Source: Fusarium oxysporum f. sp. lycopersici 4287
Taxonomy: Eukaryota; Ascomycota; Sordariomycetes; Hypocreales; Nectriaceae
Assembly (NCBI RefSeq): GCF_000149955.1
Contig: NC_030993.1
Location: 1,154,068-1,218,067 of the forward strand
Direction: 5' to 3'
DNA: 64,000 nt
In this document: positions 49,462-61,576 of the stretch, piece after piece
Position numbering within the stretch: the stretch's first letter is position 1
Layout: each line of letters starts with the position of its first letter
Program-made: the position numbers and the translations under genes
Notes under the pieces: generated by a model
Databases searched by the model: none
Told to the model about the DNA's origin: nothing
Seen by the model: only the letters and a program-made list of their open reading frames with translations

Positions 49462-50340
49462 GCGTGTTTACTGTTTTCTGAAGACGGGCAGCCGCTTGTA
49501 ACGCGACTATTTCCCAATACCATAATGAGTTGATGAACAGCACTACTGGGCTTACCTCGGTCATGAGGAGTAGGTCCAGGCTGTCCTGAGAGTCACCTGT
49601 ACAATGTCAAGTTTCCTGGGGATCTGTTGTATGTATCAAGATGGTTCAAGTTTGTTTGTATCGAGATTGGATAAATCATGTTGGCTAGCTGGAAATATTG
49701 GAGTCTTTTGCGTAGATGGGAAAGTTCTGTACATGGACTGTAGTAATTGTCAATTGATTCCACATCTACATAAAGCTGAACGTTCGTGTCCCGCCGTGTC
49801 ACTATCTGACTGCACTGTTAAGATTTAGGAGTGGCAACTGAGCTCTCAAGGTTCTATGAACTAACCACATACGGAAACATGCTGCCTCCCTGCTGTTTGA
49901 TACGCGGCGCAGACGTGCCGACATTTCCAAGTCTATCGCTACCCTACATTTCAACTGCCGTACTCTGGCTTGAGGTTCAGTGACGTTTTGGCCTTGTTCA
50001 TTATTCTCCTGGTGAGTGTCTCTTTTATTGTATATACGAAATATTTATTCAAGCCCTGAGTGTCGATCTGTTCATGATGGCCATGATGTTTAAAGCATCT
50101 TGCGTGTTCAGAGCTCTTATCATCAAGGTATTTCCCCGCGCGAGGCTAACGCAATACAGAGCTGAGATGGATGGGTACACAGCCTGACAATCAATCACGC
50201 AAGCTCATGCTTGATGAGACAGCGCGTGACGAAACTCTGTCACAAGTTCTCCCTAAACCTTGATAGCGCACGATTTTCTTCTCCTACACATTTGCTTCTT
50301 TGAACCATCACCTTACGTATTCTCGTGTATGAAAGTGACC
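49462..50340. other. intergenic
   Basis: HEX1 3' flank and promoter of the cysteine peptidase gene; no supported gene. Confidence 0.5.
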
Positions 50341-51906
50341 ATGGGTGCTCAGCCATCAAAGCCAACACTTCACGAGAAGGCTGTCATGGAGCGCCTCCGT
50401 AGTCTCCAACTCCAGGAAGATGACGAATACGTCGAAATTAGCAGCGACGCTGAGAAGGGTACGGTCGGACCCTTGACTCGCGAGGCTCAAGGTCTATCTG
50501 TCCATGTCCTCGAGTCCTGGCAGTCTGCTATCCTCAAAGATCCCAAGAACAAGTGAGATTTCCTGCTGTCAGGGCGCTCCTATCGAGGCTAACATTCACT
50601 GAGACTCGCACTCACGGCACTGAGCTCAGCAAACCCGAGACAGGTGCTCACTTCACTGCCGACCGAAATCGCAGACCAGCAGATCTATAATGTCAAGATC
50701 CCATTCGAGGGAGATCCGATTACGAACCAGCGCTCAAGCGGCCGCTGCTGGTTGTTTGCCTCCACAAACGTGTTCCGAGTTGCCATCATGAAGCGATATA
50801 ATCTCGAGAGCTTTGAGCTCTCACAGCAGTATCTCTTCTTCTGGGATAAGCTTGAAAAAGCGAACTGGTTTCTGGAACAGATCATCGATACCGCAGGAGA
50901 GGATCTCGAAGGACGTCTCGTTCAAACCTTACTGGGCGACATCGTTTCTGATGGTGGTCAGTGGGACATGGTCTATAACCTTGTCGAGAAGTATGGTCTA
51001 GTGCCACAGACCCTCTACCCTGATACATGGAATGCCCAGAGCACGGGTATTCTTAATAGTGTTATCAAGACCAAGCTTCGTGAATTCGCACTCAAGCTAC
51101 GGGGCCTGATTAACTCTAAGAACGGTGTCTCAGCTACCACACTCTCGTCGGCGAAAGACAAAATGCTTCGTGAGATCTCTCTCATCATGACTCTTCTCCT
51201 TGGGCCACCACCAAGCTCCGAGGAAGCCTTCACTTGGCAGTACAACGACAAGAATGGCAAGTCACATCAGCTCAAGGCTACCCCTAAAGAGTTCGCCAAG
51301 AACATATATAGCTCCGATTTCCGCATCACTTCTAGCACCATCGAGAGTATGATCTCACTTGTGGACGATCCTCGGCACGAGCCGCTCTCTCTCCTCTCTG
51401 TTTCACGACTTGGTAACATCGTGGGTGGACGTGGCGTGAGTTACGTGAACGTTGATATCGATACCCTTAAGGGAACATGCATAAAGATGCTCAAGGCTGG
51501 TCTGCCTATCTTCTTCGGTAGCGACGTGGGTAAGTTCTCCGACTCCAAGTCGGGCATTATGGATCTCGACCTCATCGACTACGAACTTGGCTTCAACACT
51601 AGCTTGCTCGGCATGAGCAAAGCACAGCGATTGACAACACAGGAGAGTCAGATGACCCACGCTATGGTGTTGACTGCAGTTCATCTGGACGAGGAGACGG
51701 GCAAGCCTGTCCGTTGGAGAGTGCAGAACAGTTGGGGCACTGCGGCTGGTGACAAAGGATGGTTTGTTATGAGTGATGCTTGGCTCGACGAGTTTGTTTA
51801 TCAGGCTGTTGTAGACCCTCGCTTCTGCAGCAAGGAGGTTCGAGATGTGCTCAAGAAGGAAGCGATTATCCTCCCACCATGGGATCCTATGGGCGCCCTG
51901 GCCTGA
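50341..51906 (+). CDS. LAP3: bleomycin hydrolase-type cysteine peptidase (family C1B)
   Basis: A cytosolic papain-fold aminopeptidase that in yeast (Lap3/Blh1) forms a hexameric barrel and also hydrolyses homocysteine thiolactone and bleomycin. 504 aa from exons 50341-50552 and 50604-51906; the 51-bp intron joins DPKN and KLALTALSSANPRQV. Catalytic residues: Cys119 in RSSGRCWLF (codon 50746), His423 in MTHAMVLTAV (codon 51658) and Asn446 in QNSWGT (codon 51727); the oxyanion Gln is in NQRSSG. About 20-50 aa longer than yeast, the excess being N-terminal. I chose ATG 50341 because it begins MGAQPSK, an N-myristoylation-like start; an in-frame ATG at 50329 would add four residues and abolish that. 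The C-terminus ends WDPMGALA, close to the self-processing tail of the family. Confidence 0.95.
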
Positions 51907-54337
51907 GTGAGTGTTCTTGTTACGGATGCGAAGGTATCGCTATGAGACGACATTGAGACTCCTTTTTGTATCAGACCGATGCTTGCCGAGAGAACGAACA
52001 TAGTTTAACCACCCCCCCTAACGACCGTAGCACAACCGTGCTCCGTGAAACCTGCTATGGAATCATTCGTGGGTCGGTTACCAGGCCCTAAAGTGATGGT
52101 ATATTCAAGTAAAGACAAACTATATTACCTGACAAGATGGCCATGGGAGTATTAGGGAAAATAGTACGACGATGCTTCTCTTGCAATCCAGTGCCGGCTT
52201 CTAGCGAGGACCTGGGTAACTTCATGTGGTTTGATCTTGCCTGCTATTTGAATATGCCCGCGACCTCATTTTGACGACATGGGAACAGATGCGGTCCCCC
52301 TCCCAAGCCATGCTCACAGTGTACGTTAACTCGATGCAATAGTAGCATCAATCTCTGCACTTTTTTTTTTTTTTTTTTTTTGTCTTTCATATGTCGCGAT
52401 CCTCTTTTGTGGTATACATGAAAGGCGATGAGGACTTAGCATCTGGTCGCCAGATCTCTACACCCGTCCATTAGATCTCATTGGAGGTACAACTACTGCA
52501 CAAATAATTCGTGCTGAACCATAGACAAGGAATGTTGGAGTCCTTGCATGGACACATCTACTCCGACACCGAGCGACATGTTGGAAGAGCGTCACATCTG
52601 ATCCATGTGCATTGCCGTAGCGGCTACGGATGTATTTGTTCTCAGCCAAATGGTTATGGCTAAAGCTGTAACATTTATGCTTACGTTTCGCGTATCGCTC
52701 GAGTCCTTTCCCAAACCGAAAATAATCTAAAGCATACCCTTTCATGCACTGGCTACCTTTGCCCTTGCATTGTGGCAGACGGGTTTTCATGTTCCACGGC
52801 CACGTGAGGTGCCGGCATCTTTTTTATGGCACCTTGATCGCAATCTAAGCCAGCAGTTGGAGTGTGACTGAGGTCAGAACTCATGCTTGCTTGTGGTCTC
52901 TCCATGAGAAGACTGCCGGTCATATCACGCGCAACTCGATTTCTCCCGGGGATTCTGCAGTTGCTTCGCAGGTTGTGTCTCTTCAAAAGCAGTCTCCATC
53001 TGTGGTTGGCTTCTTTTCAGTACGAGAAGCCTCGTTTCGAGATGGTCCGGCAGGCATTGGAGAGTACATAGCGTTGGGAAAGCTAATAGTCTCGGGAAAG
53101 TTCTGGGCTTCAGGAGGCACATTAGTTTCAGGAAAGGTCTTCTTTCGAGAAGGCTCGTGGATTACACAAACGCCTTCTTCCTCCAAAGCGTTTTCTTGAA
53201 CACGTCCACCTTTCCTAGACCCTTTCCTCCCATATAGTCTTGTTTTAGTTAAGTGATTGTTCTCGGCAGTATTCGAGTTCCAAAAATAGACTGTGTTTAG
53301 ATGGGCCCTGACGTGTCTGTCCGATGGAAGAAACTACCTATCGTAGGTAACTCCTTTGGAGCTCAGGTGGTTCGGTTCTGCTGTACTATGAACTTGAACG
53401 GCTGCGATGCAGATATGTTGTGTGGGTGGCAGGACCCCTCTACCGTTGCACCATTAGGAGTGAGGAAACCCATCGGCCATCAGGAAAGCTCTGAGGTCCT
53501 GGGTTGGAAATCGAGTTTCTGAGTAGTGTAAACATTGATCAGCCAGATGAATGGTCTCATAGTTCTCGATTACTCATACTCGAAGGTACAATACTCTTAA
53601 CATAGCTGTTAAGCTATCGCTCCCGGTTTGCTAGTACTCTTAAAAAGGAGGGCACCAAGAAAATGCACTGAGTAAATAACTTGGATGCTGATAGGAGGTA
53701 TATCAAGCTTTTCTTATGAAAGGCTCCACCGACCTAACAACTCTCTCAGGTACTGGGACTAGCAGCTGATGATTTCGACAGTGACAGATAACTAAATTAA
53801 TGTTTTTTTTTCGCATTGACTTTGTGCGGCCCTGCGGCAAACTTGTCATTCGATGTTTTGGCAACATAGACACTACATCTATAATAGACAGCATATTCCG
53901 GTTCGCTGATGGCTAGGCCTGTCTGCAATCTGCACCAATTGATAGATCAGCGCTGCTGTTATCACTATTAGAGGCTTGCTTTTGTGTTAAACCTTAAAAT
54001 ATCGGGGTATGCGTCTAACGAAGCTGGAGGACTTGGAAAGGTAGTTATGACTTGTCATACAGTGCTGGGTACTGGTTAAATGATTAACATGGTTAAGAGT
54101 ATGTACCTACGGAAATTAACGGAATTTCATAAAGATTGACCACCTTGATGCGGTACTAACTAACATTGGTAGGGCTGTGTGTAGATGAGTCAGCCAAATA
54201 GAATTTTTCTTTTTTTCTTTTTTAGTTATACATTGCTCGCTTCGCCTGGATGCTTGCATGGTCCCTTGTCCTTCTGCCAGTATAACCAGACTTACAATTA
54301 TCGCGCCTGAAGATTTGACCAGAAATCTCTTCCAAAA
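51907..54337. other. intergenic, AT-rich, no supported gene
   Basis: 2.4 kb gap before GMP synthase. It contains a 21-base poly-T run (52361-52381). Overlapping frames at 52753-53199 on both strands have odd near-repeats (SGKFWASGG, SGKVFF) but no known domain; these could be a decayed gene, not called. Confidence 0.5.
52361..52381. repeat. poly-T homopolymer (21 bases)
   Basis: Uninterrupted T run in intergenic DNA. Confidence 0.95.
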
Positions 54338-57090
54338 ATGAGCGAAACACTTGACGCGGCGCCGCCGCATGCTACCTTCGATGTAAGGACTAAGAATTCT
54401 TAAATCCCGATGTAGTACTGACCATTGCTGTCAAGACCGTCCTCGTCTTGGATCTAGGATCCCAGACCAGTCATGTTTGTTCTCTACTCCTGCTATGTGG
54501 GTGATAAGAACTAATTAAACAAAGCTCATCTTGAGACGGCTGCGATCTATTGGAGTTTACTCTGAGATGCTACCATGTACCCAGAAGCTCAAAGATCTTT
54601 CCTGGAAACCCGTTGGCATCATCCTTAGCGGGGGTCCGTCAAGCGTGTATTCTCCCGATGCACCAAACGTGGATCCGCTCGTGTTCGAGCTCGGTGTTCC
54701 TGTGTTGTACGTTGAACACCAAAAGAATGATGAAAAGGTTGCTAATGTGTTATGAAGAGGAGTCTGCTATGGCTGTCAACTAATTGGTATTATGCCCCCT
54801 GGATATGTCCGAGTGATTATTTACTAACGGCTGTCCCAGCATGGCGAGTAGACCCAAACAATGTGGCACCTGGCGTGGCCCGTGAATACGGAGAGACTTC
54901 GATGGCCATTCGTAAGATTGGTAACCATGCTGACCGTCTCTTCGAGGGATTGGGAGACTCTTTGAATGGTTCGTTTTGCAGATCTCGTTCGTCTACCTTG
55001 GCTTAATGGTATCTAACGTTCTCTGACTACAGTGGTAATGAGTCACTTTGACAAGCTCGTTCATCTACCCGACGGTTTCAAGACCATTGCCACCACCAAA
55101 AACAGCGAGTTTGCTGGCATTGCCCACGATTCTCAGCCCGTCTTCGGTATGTGTGTCTTATCGAAGCTGTCGCTAAGCTTTACTAATAAGCATGATTGGC
55201 AGGCATCCAATTCCACCCTGAGATCTCTCACACAGAGCGGGGAACTGACATAATCGCCAACTTCGCTCTCAAGATCTGTGGTGCCCGAGCGGACTGGAAA
55301 ATGGACAACTTCTCAGAGCGAGAAATTGTTCGAATTCGAAAGCTGGTTGGCGACAAAGCACAGGTTGTATGTGTTCCCATCTTACCCAACGTCCTATGTC
55401 AATTTACTAATTACTTCGCAGATTGGAGCTGTTTCCGGAGGTGTTGACAGTACTGTGGCGTATGATACCCAGGCCAAAAGCTCTCTATCGAACACCGTTT
55501 TACTGACGCCTCCATAACAGGGCTAAATTGTTGACGGAAGCAATTGGAGACCGCTTTAAGAGCATTCTAGTGGACACTGGTGAGATCTTGTCGCTTGACA
55601 ACGTATTTACGCCTTACGAGCAATGTTCTAATGAGCTTTAGGTCTGATGCGTCTGAATGAATGCGAACAGGTCAAAGAAACCCTGGATAAGCACCTGGGG
55701 ATTAACCTTACTGTGGTGGACGGATCTGATCTCTTCTTCAGCCGTCTTGCAGGAGTCACGGAGCCAGAAGCCAAGAGGAAGATTATCGGAGAGACTTGTG
55801 AGACTTACCCCTGGAAGCTGGCTAGCCTACCATGCTGACCCCAGATAAAGTTATCGACCTCTTTGAAATTGAGGCACTCCGGTAAGCATATGCTCGTCCT
55901 CTTCTGAACCGTGGAAGACTGACTAACCTTTTTTTACAGTATAGAGAAGGAAGCAGAAAACACACCGTTTGCCGGAAAGGTTGAATGGTTCCTCCAGGGA
56001 ACACTCTATGGTCAGTTGTTCACTTTACCCACCAAGAATCGAAAACATTAACACGATATAGCGGACATTGTGGAAAGTTTGAGTTTCAAAGGAGCCGCCA
56101 GTTCCACCATCAAATGTAAGTCTCCCTGTTGTTCATTTCTCGTTACGTCGCTGGGAGGGGCGAGAAGGGGAAATACGCCTGCGCTTTGAACGCTAAGGCA
56201 AACCCCTCAATCCCAACTTGGCCGACATAAAGAGCATTGCAATTCCGCCGCAGATACTAACAATTGCATAGCTCACCATAATGCGGGAGGACTTCCTGCT
56301 CGCATGCAAAACGGCGTAAGTTGCACCCAATTTTCCATACTTTAATGGGAAGATACTGATAAACAACAGGAGGCACACCTCAAGCTCCTTGAACCGCTCC
56401 GAGAACTGTACGTGATCAGGCTTGAATACGAATCTAATGAGAGGGTAATTACTTGTCACGGTCGCTAACAATACATAGTTTCAAAGACGAAGTACGGGCG
56501 TTCGGACGCCAACTGCAGATTCACGAGGAGCTCATTGGGAGACACCCTTTCCCTGGCCCTGGTTTGGGTATCAGAATAATCGGCGAAGTCACCCGAGAAC
56601 GCGTCGAAATTGTGCGCAAGGCGGATCACATCTTCATCTCCATGATCCGCGAGGCGGGAATTTATGACGAGGTTCGACGCGACCACCTGTCATCTGAGAG
56701 AAATTTTACTGATCGATTTGCCAGGTCACTCAAGCCTACGCCGCGCTTGACACAAACAGAGGTAACCCCCTTCTTCCATTCTACGAATTAATATCGATAT
56801 CTGACTTGCATTCGTCAACAGCTGTCGGTGTGCAGGGTGATGCCAGAGCGTATGGCTACATCTGCGTTCTGCGAGCCGTGACCAGCTTGGATATGATGAG
56901 TGCCGAGCCCTACGAGTTCGAGTGGAGTCTTCTCAAGGCTATTAGCAGACGCATTGTGAACGAAGTTGACGGCATCGCGAGGGTGGTATACGACACCACG
57001 TCTAAGCCTCCAGGTGAGAGCCTCCTGTATGCTTCTCCTTCGCATGCTTGTGATATTGACAGACCGACAGGAACGATTGAATTGGAGTGA
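54338..57090 (+). CDS. GUA1: GMP synthase (glutamine-hydrolysing), intron-dense gene
   Basis: Converts XMP, ATP and glutamine to GMP, the last step of guanylate synthesis; cytosolic. I read 19 exons ending at 54382, 54474, 54706, 54786, 54968, 55146, 55366, 55459, 55579, 55797, 55881, 56010, 56115, 56315, 56407, 56671, 56761, 57013 and 57090. Coding exons restart at 54436, 54525, 54758, 54840, 55033, 55203, 55422, 55521, 55642, 55851, 55940, 56062, 56272, 56370, 56479, 56725, 56822 and 57071. They total 1635 bases = 544 aa, the normal family length. Class I amidotransferase triad: Cys92 (GVCYGCQ), His184 and Glu186 (FHPEISHT). ATP-pyrophosphatase P-loop SGGVDST at 239-245; [10 protein letters not shown] and the C-terminal dimerisation domain ending KPPGTIELE. 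Seventeen introns are 50-71 bp and one is 156 bp (56116-56271). For the tenth intron I chose the acceptor at 55850 because it gives ETFIDLFE; the earlier one adds two residues. Whether this is the only copy in the genome cannot be told from here. Confidence 0.92.
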
Positions 57091-59705
57091 TACTGCTCGC
57101 CGATCGAGTTCAAAGAAAGATTTTCCAGGCTGCCCTTTCAGCGCGGACCTGAGATGGCGTTTAGACGGATGGATTAGATTTGCCCAATAAAGGGATAGGT
57201 GTCTTCGCTGCGGATCTGCGAAATAGGAGGTTGCGACTCGACTCGACGCCCTAGCGACTCTGCAATGGAAGTCAATCCAGGCTAAGCGACGGAACACGTT
57301 ACCTCCGAGTCTTGATCAAGGATAGCACTTGCCTTACGTAGTCTCACGATTTCAATGATTATGTTTTTCTTTTGAGAATACTGGCGCTGGTCTCGTTAGG
57401 TTACCCAGTAACCACTTTTACTCAGTTCAAGCCATCCGGCTTCTCGACTGGTGATAAGGTTACCGAGACGGTTCTTGTAAGGTTAGATTATAAAATGCTA
57501 CTTCTGGGGGAATGTACTCCGAAAGACCAGCGTTGTTTAGCCAGATGGACACCCAAGCCCCCTTTATCGAACGGTATTGATTAGGCACTTCGCACCATAT
57601 TGTGAATAGGATGCCCATCTGAGCTGATCACAACGTGGCATGAATTTGTTTCGTTTTCGAATATTGTAAAGATATATACGTGTTTGTGAACAGTCCTTCA
57701 CAGACCTTCTAGTTGAAGTAGAAGCTTCGCCTGAGAATAGCCAAAGGCCAGCACATCAAGATCGAGCAGCAGCTTAACCGCAGCCGTGGAGTAATTATAC
57801 TCACAAATGCATCATTAGGTCCTCAGTGGTCATTGCCATCATTGATGTCCGCCACTAGCGGTAGGACAGTCGACGAGAGAGGCATGGTGAAGTTTGTCTA
57901 TGAATTGGTTTGCGTGATTACTGGTTATAAGGATATACTATGTCTTATAAAGACGGGCTCTTAAGGAGATCAATACATAGATCGATAGGATTTTCTGTGA
58001 AACAGAGTGGCCAGGAGCAGCAATGTTAACGAGCCAATGTTCCAAAATGTGAGGCTATCTCGTTTCATGCAGGGCTCTGTCACTTGTCACCTGAAGTCCT
58101 GAAGGTTCATAACATGGTAACACAACAAAGGGCCATGGGCACAGTTTTCAGACTGCCCTGTTGATGAATCTCCATAGTCTCAAGATCATAAGGGCTTTGC
58201 GGCGTTCCGTTTGATCGATGGAAGACGGATCACCTGGATCTCCTATAACTTGAAAAGGTCGGTGAAAGGCCCCACCGCCAACCTTCAATAACATCTGCAG
58301 GTTAATGTGGTCTCTGATAAGTCGATGGGCATCTATCGAATAAGACAATGCTGTGGCTTTGACAGCGGCCCGTTCCCTGACTCGATATACTGGCATGACA
58401 ACGAGTAATGTCTCAGTAGGCGCTTGGGACATGTCCTGGGAAATGTCATTGTTTTGTGATTGGATAGCCCAAGCGCAGAGGTTGCATAAATGTCGATACA
58501 GACACAATCAATTGGATGAAAGGTGACGCTCTGTTGTCATCGGTCAATCATGGCATGAAGTTGGGAGACGATTCCGTTTGTGATGGTTGTCACCCCTTGT
58601 TATGATTACTGGAATTTTCAAAATCGATCTTTTCGGAAATCACAATAGGATAACTGCTAGTTTCCGTATTATTATTATTTTCGACAAACGCGCATGACAA
58701 AAATAGAACGGCCACATAGGAGCCTCTCTGATTCACAGAGCAACACGCCTTGCTAAGGTCGAGAATGCGGCTGTTTGATGCCAGGAGTTTCGTTCTATTT
58801 GGCGGCTCTTTATGTGCCCAACTCAACTTTCTAAACCACTCAGTTTAGATTTTCTTAAAAGAAAGGCATTGCTCGTCTTTTTTGAAGAGTGAAATATCAG
58901 ATATCTCACAGAAACAACACCATTCTACACTTCACCAAAGCCGAAGACCAAGCACAAACCGTCCATTTATTCTTAAAACTGCGACAGAATATCAATAATC
59001 TGGCTAGGCTCCAGTCGCCCTATGGCCGGGTATAGCCTTATTTGTGTCTCGTTTATTCCTACTCATCTAGCCGGCCGGATCTACATTCCCAGCACCAACA
59101 ACTAGGTGTCAAAGGCAAAGAGCGAGGGAGAGAGGCAAGCCGTCCAACTCATCCAATAGTTCACTCCCAGCAACAATCTAATGAGCTTGATCTGTCCATG
59201 TTCTTGTTCCCGGTCACTATCGGTTATTCTTGTTGCAACATACTACAACTATCCCATTTGCCACAAGCAATAATAACAAGACTCGGCGCAGAATAAAACT
59301 CTAAAAAGCTAGACAAGCCCAAGGCGAGACGTCATTGCCCGCCAAACTACACCACCCACCATCGCGCCAGTCAACGCCAAAGCCAACGTTACCACGCCAA
59401 AACTCTCTCTCATACTTAGCGTCAATCTTGTACCGATCTGTTCAATGGGCACATGGTTGCAGAGCCTCATGATTCAAGAATCAGCACGGTTGAACATTCT
59501 AGCTCGGGTCTGACAGCCCCCTTGGCCTTAGTCTGGGACTATTCGCCTCGAATTCAAGGGTTCACGAGGTCCCTGTCCCTGACATCGAAGCCTGAAAGAC
59601 TCATCTCCGCCAAATCTACTCCATAAACCAGAACGCTTCATAGATACGTACCTCAACATCCCGCTCTGGTATCAACGACTACCCCAGTGGACCCGTTCGC
59701 AGCCC

Positions 59706-59755
59706 AAGGCCCGAGCCCGAGCCTAAGCCTGAGCTTGAGCCTAAGCCTGGGATCA
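59706..59755. repeat. GAGCCT/AAGCCT hexamer repeat
   Basis: Imperfect tandem hexamers (gagcct, aagcct, gagctt) over about 50 bases. Confidence 0.75.
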
Positions 59756-60536
59756 AGGTTGTTTGTTGATGCGGTTTGGTTTGGGTATCTGAGTTTTCGG
59801 GCTCGAGTTCTCGTCGGTTGTCCCCGTTGTTGCTCTCCAAGAGCCCAAATACTCAGAGGTTCCATCACTCAATTGAGTTAGGAAGCCCGGTGAAAAGCCG
59901 AGGAAGGCTAAGCAAGTGCCACTGAAACTCGGCTCAGACACGGCGGGATATTGAATATTCTTGAGGTACCTGCAAGTCAATGTCTGGTGTTGTCGAGATG
60001 ATAAAATGTAGATGCTGTGAAAAAGAAACTGTCTAATTATTGCGCTATTAGGAAGAGGTCCATACGGTTGCAAAAAGGCCAAACCGGGTAAACAACAACC
60101 CTCAAGTCAGTTCGATAGCCTTGACTACCTAGGCACGGAGGATTGAAGCGTCGGACCCTACCTGTCCTGTTCTTGGTGCTGACAATTGCATCCCGGCGGG
60201 GGACTCGCTCTCTGGCTCTTACCGAGATCATTACATACACATGGTCTGTTCTGAAGACAACGATTGCATGGGAACTTTGACTGTCGGCTGCTTCAACCCA
60301 GTCTACGTTTACAGCTTGCAGTCTCCGTTCTCCACGCCACTACATCGATCGTCATCGGTACTCCCACAGCCCTCTACTAATAAGTTACTGATCAGGGGTT
60401 GCTGGCAGCTAGTTGCTCTACCCATAACGCAGTGCAATAGTCTGCTATTTTTCTCAGCGCCTTGAGGTGTCGAGGGTCTGTTCCGGAAGACTGATAGGCC
60501 TCGACTCTCGCAAAACACCATCAACTGGCTCTTCCC

Positions 60537-60568
60537 TCATCTTCTTCCTTCTTCCTTCTTCCTTCTCC
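60537..60568. repeat. CTTCTTC pyrimidine repeat
   Basis: Tandem ttccttc-type units in the presumed leader region. Confidence 0.7.
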
Positions 60569-61104
60569 CTGCAACTCCCCAATCTCTCCATAATTCTTGG
60601 TCCTCTCTGTTATTGCCCCTCACCCCACCTTAACCACCTTTTTGGTGGTGGACCCTCGTACAAGAGAGAGCACACGCACAGAGCAGAACAAAGAAGGGTT
60701 GGCTTTCAAGACGCCTTGTTAGCCCGATTGTATTCTCCCTCGACTCTGTTCTTAGCAACATTTACGACTTGTAAGTGTCTACTGGAAGATCCCACTTTCG
60801 TACTTTAAATTTGTTGACCGACTGCTCGAATTAGCCCCAACCATTCAGTACACTAAAGATAGTCCTCACGAACTGGCTTCTTTATTATACACGCCTGAGT
60901 CTCATTTTACCTTTCAATCGGCCTACTGAGGTGCGAGCGAATTCAATTGCAGTCTCGGCTTTGTTCTACCAGAGAATTACCCTCGCTGCTCTCTATTTTC
61001 AATTACATCCTCGCAACGCAGTGTTACTGTTAACTCTGCGTCATCTCAATCAGTATCATCCGATCTGAACGCCACCACTCCAAGCGGAAGCGCATCGATA
61101 ATAA

Positions 61105-61155
61105 CAAAAAAAAAAGAAGAAAAAAAAAAGAAAGAAAGAAAGAAAGAAAAAAAAT
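61105..61155. repeat. A-rich and GAAA microsatellite
   Basis: A runs interrupted by G, then five GAAA units, then eight A; a purine-only tract in the leader of the next gene. Confidence 0.9.
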
Positions 61156-61576
61156 TCCTTGTCAAGTTCTCGACCTAGCCAGACATTTTGTTTGGCCGCA
61201 AAACGAATCCTGGGTCTTCGTCACTATATCAGACATTACCCTACCTGACCCTGCTATTTGCTCCCTGGTCCACGCTGACAAGGACTGACCAAGTTCGACC
61301 CCTCCTCACGTGGCCTTGGCTTCAAAGTATATGGTTGATTGCCGTCATCCTGCACCACAGAACGATACGCCACGGCTGCCTCCACCCAGTCCAACGTCTG
61401 GCGTCCCAACGCTACCGCTTTTCTCCACGGCATCGCCCTTTGTCCAACGTTTCTCACGACTCGCCTCCGATTTCGTACCTTTGAAGTTTCTCTCGCAGCT
61501 GGCTCACAACAGCACACATAATTCGACAGCTCGGCGATCAAGTAGGCTTCGCAATCCTGTGTAGCCCCACGTCATC

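Larger units (their letters stand above)
57091..61576. other. intergenic and leader of the RD/RE-rich gene
   Basis: 4.5 kb without a supported gene. A minus-strand frame at 58148-58507 (119 codons) is the longest but has no motif. Low-complexity stretches occur at 59706-59755, 60537-60568 and 61105-61155. The last kilobase is pyrimidine-rich with possible leader introns (GTAAGT near 60771). Confidence 0.5.

Noticed and set aside
54707..54757. Apparent loss of the GMP synthase catalytic Cys (frame runs into VLYVEHQ and a stop)
   Set aside because: This is an intron; splicing 54706 to 54758 gives GVCYGCQ with the Cys intact.
58148..58507. 119-codon minus-strand frame
   Set aside because: No motif, no splice partners and no recognisable relative.
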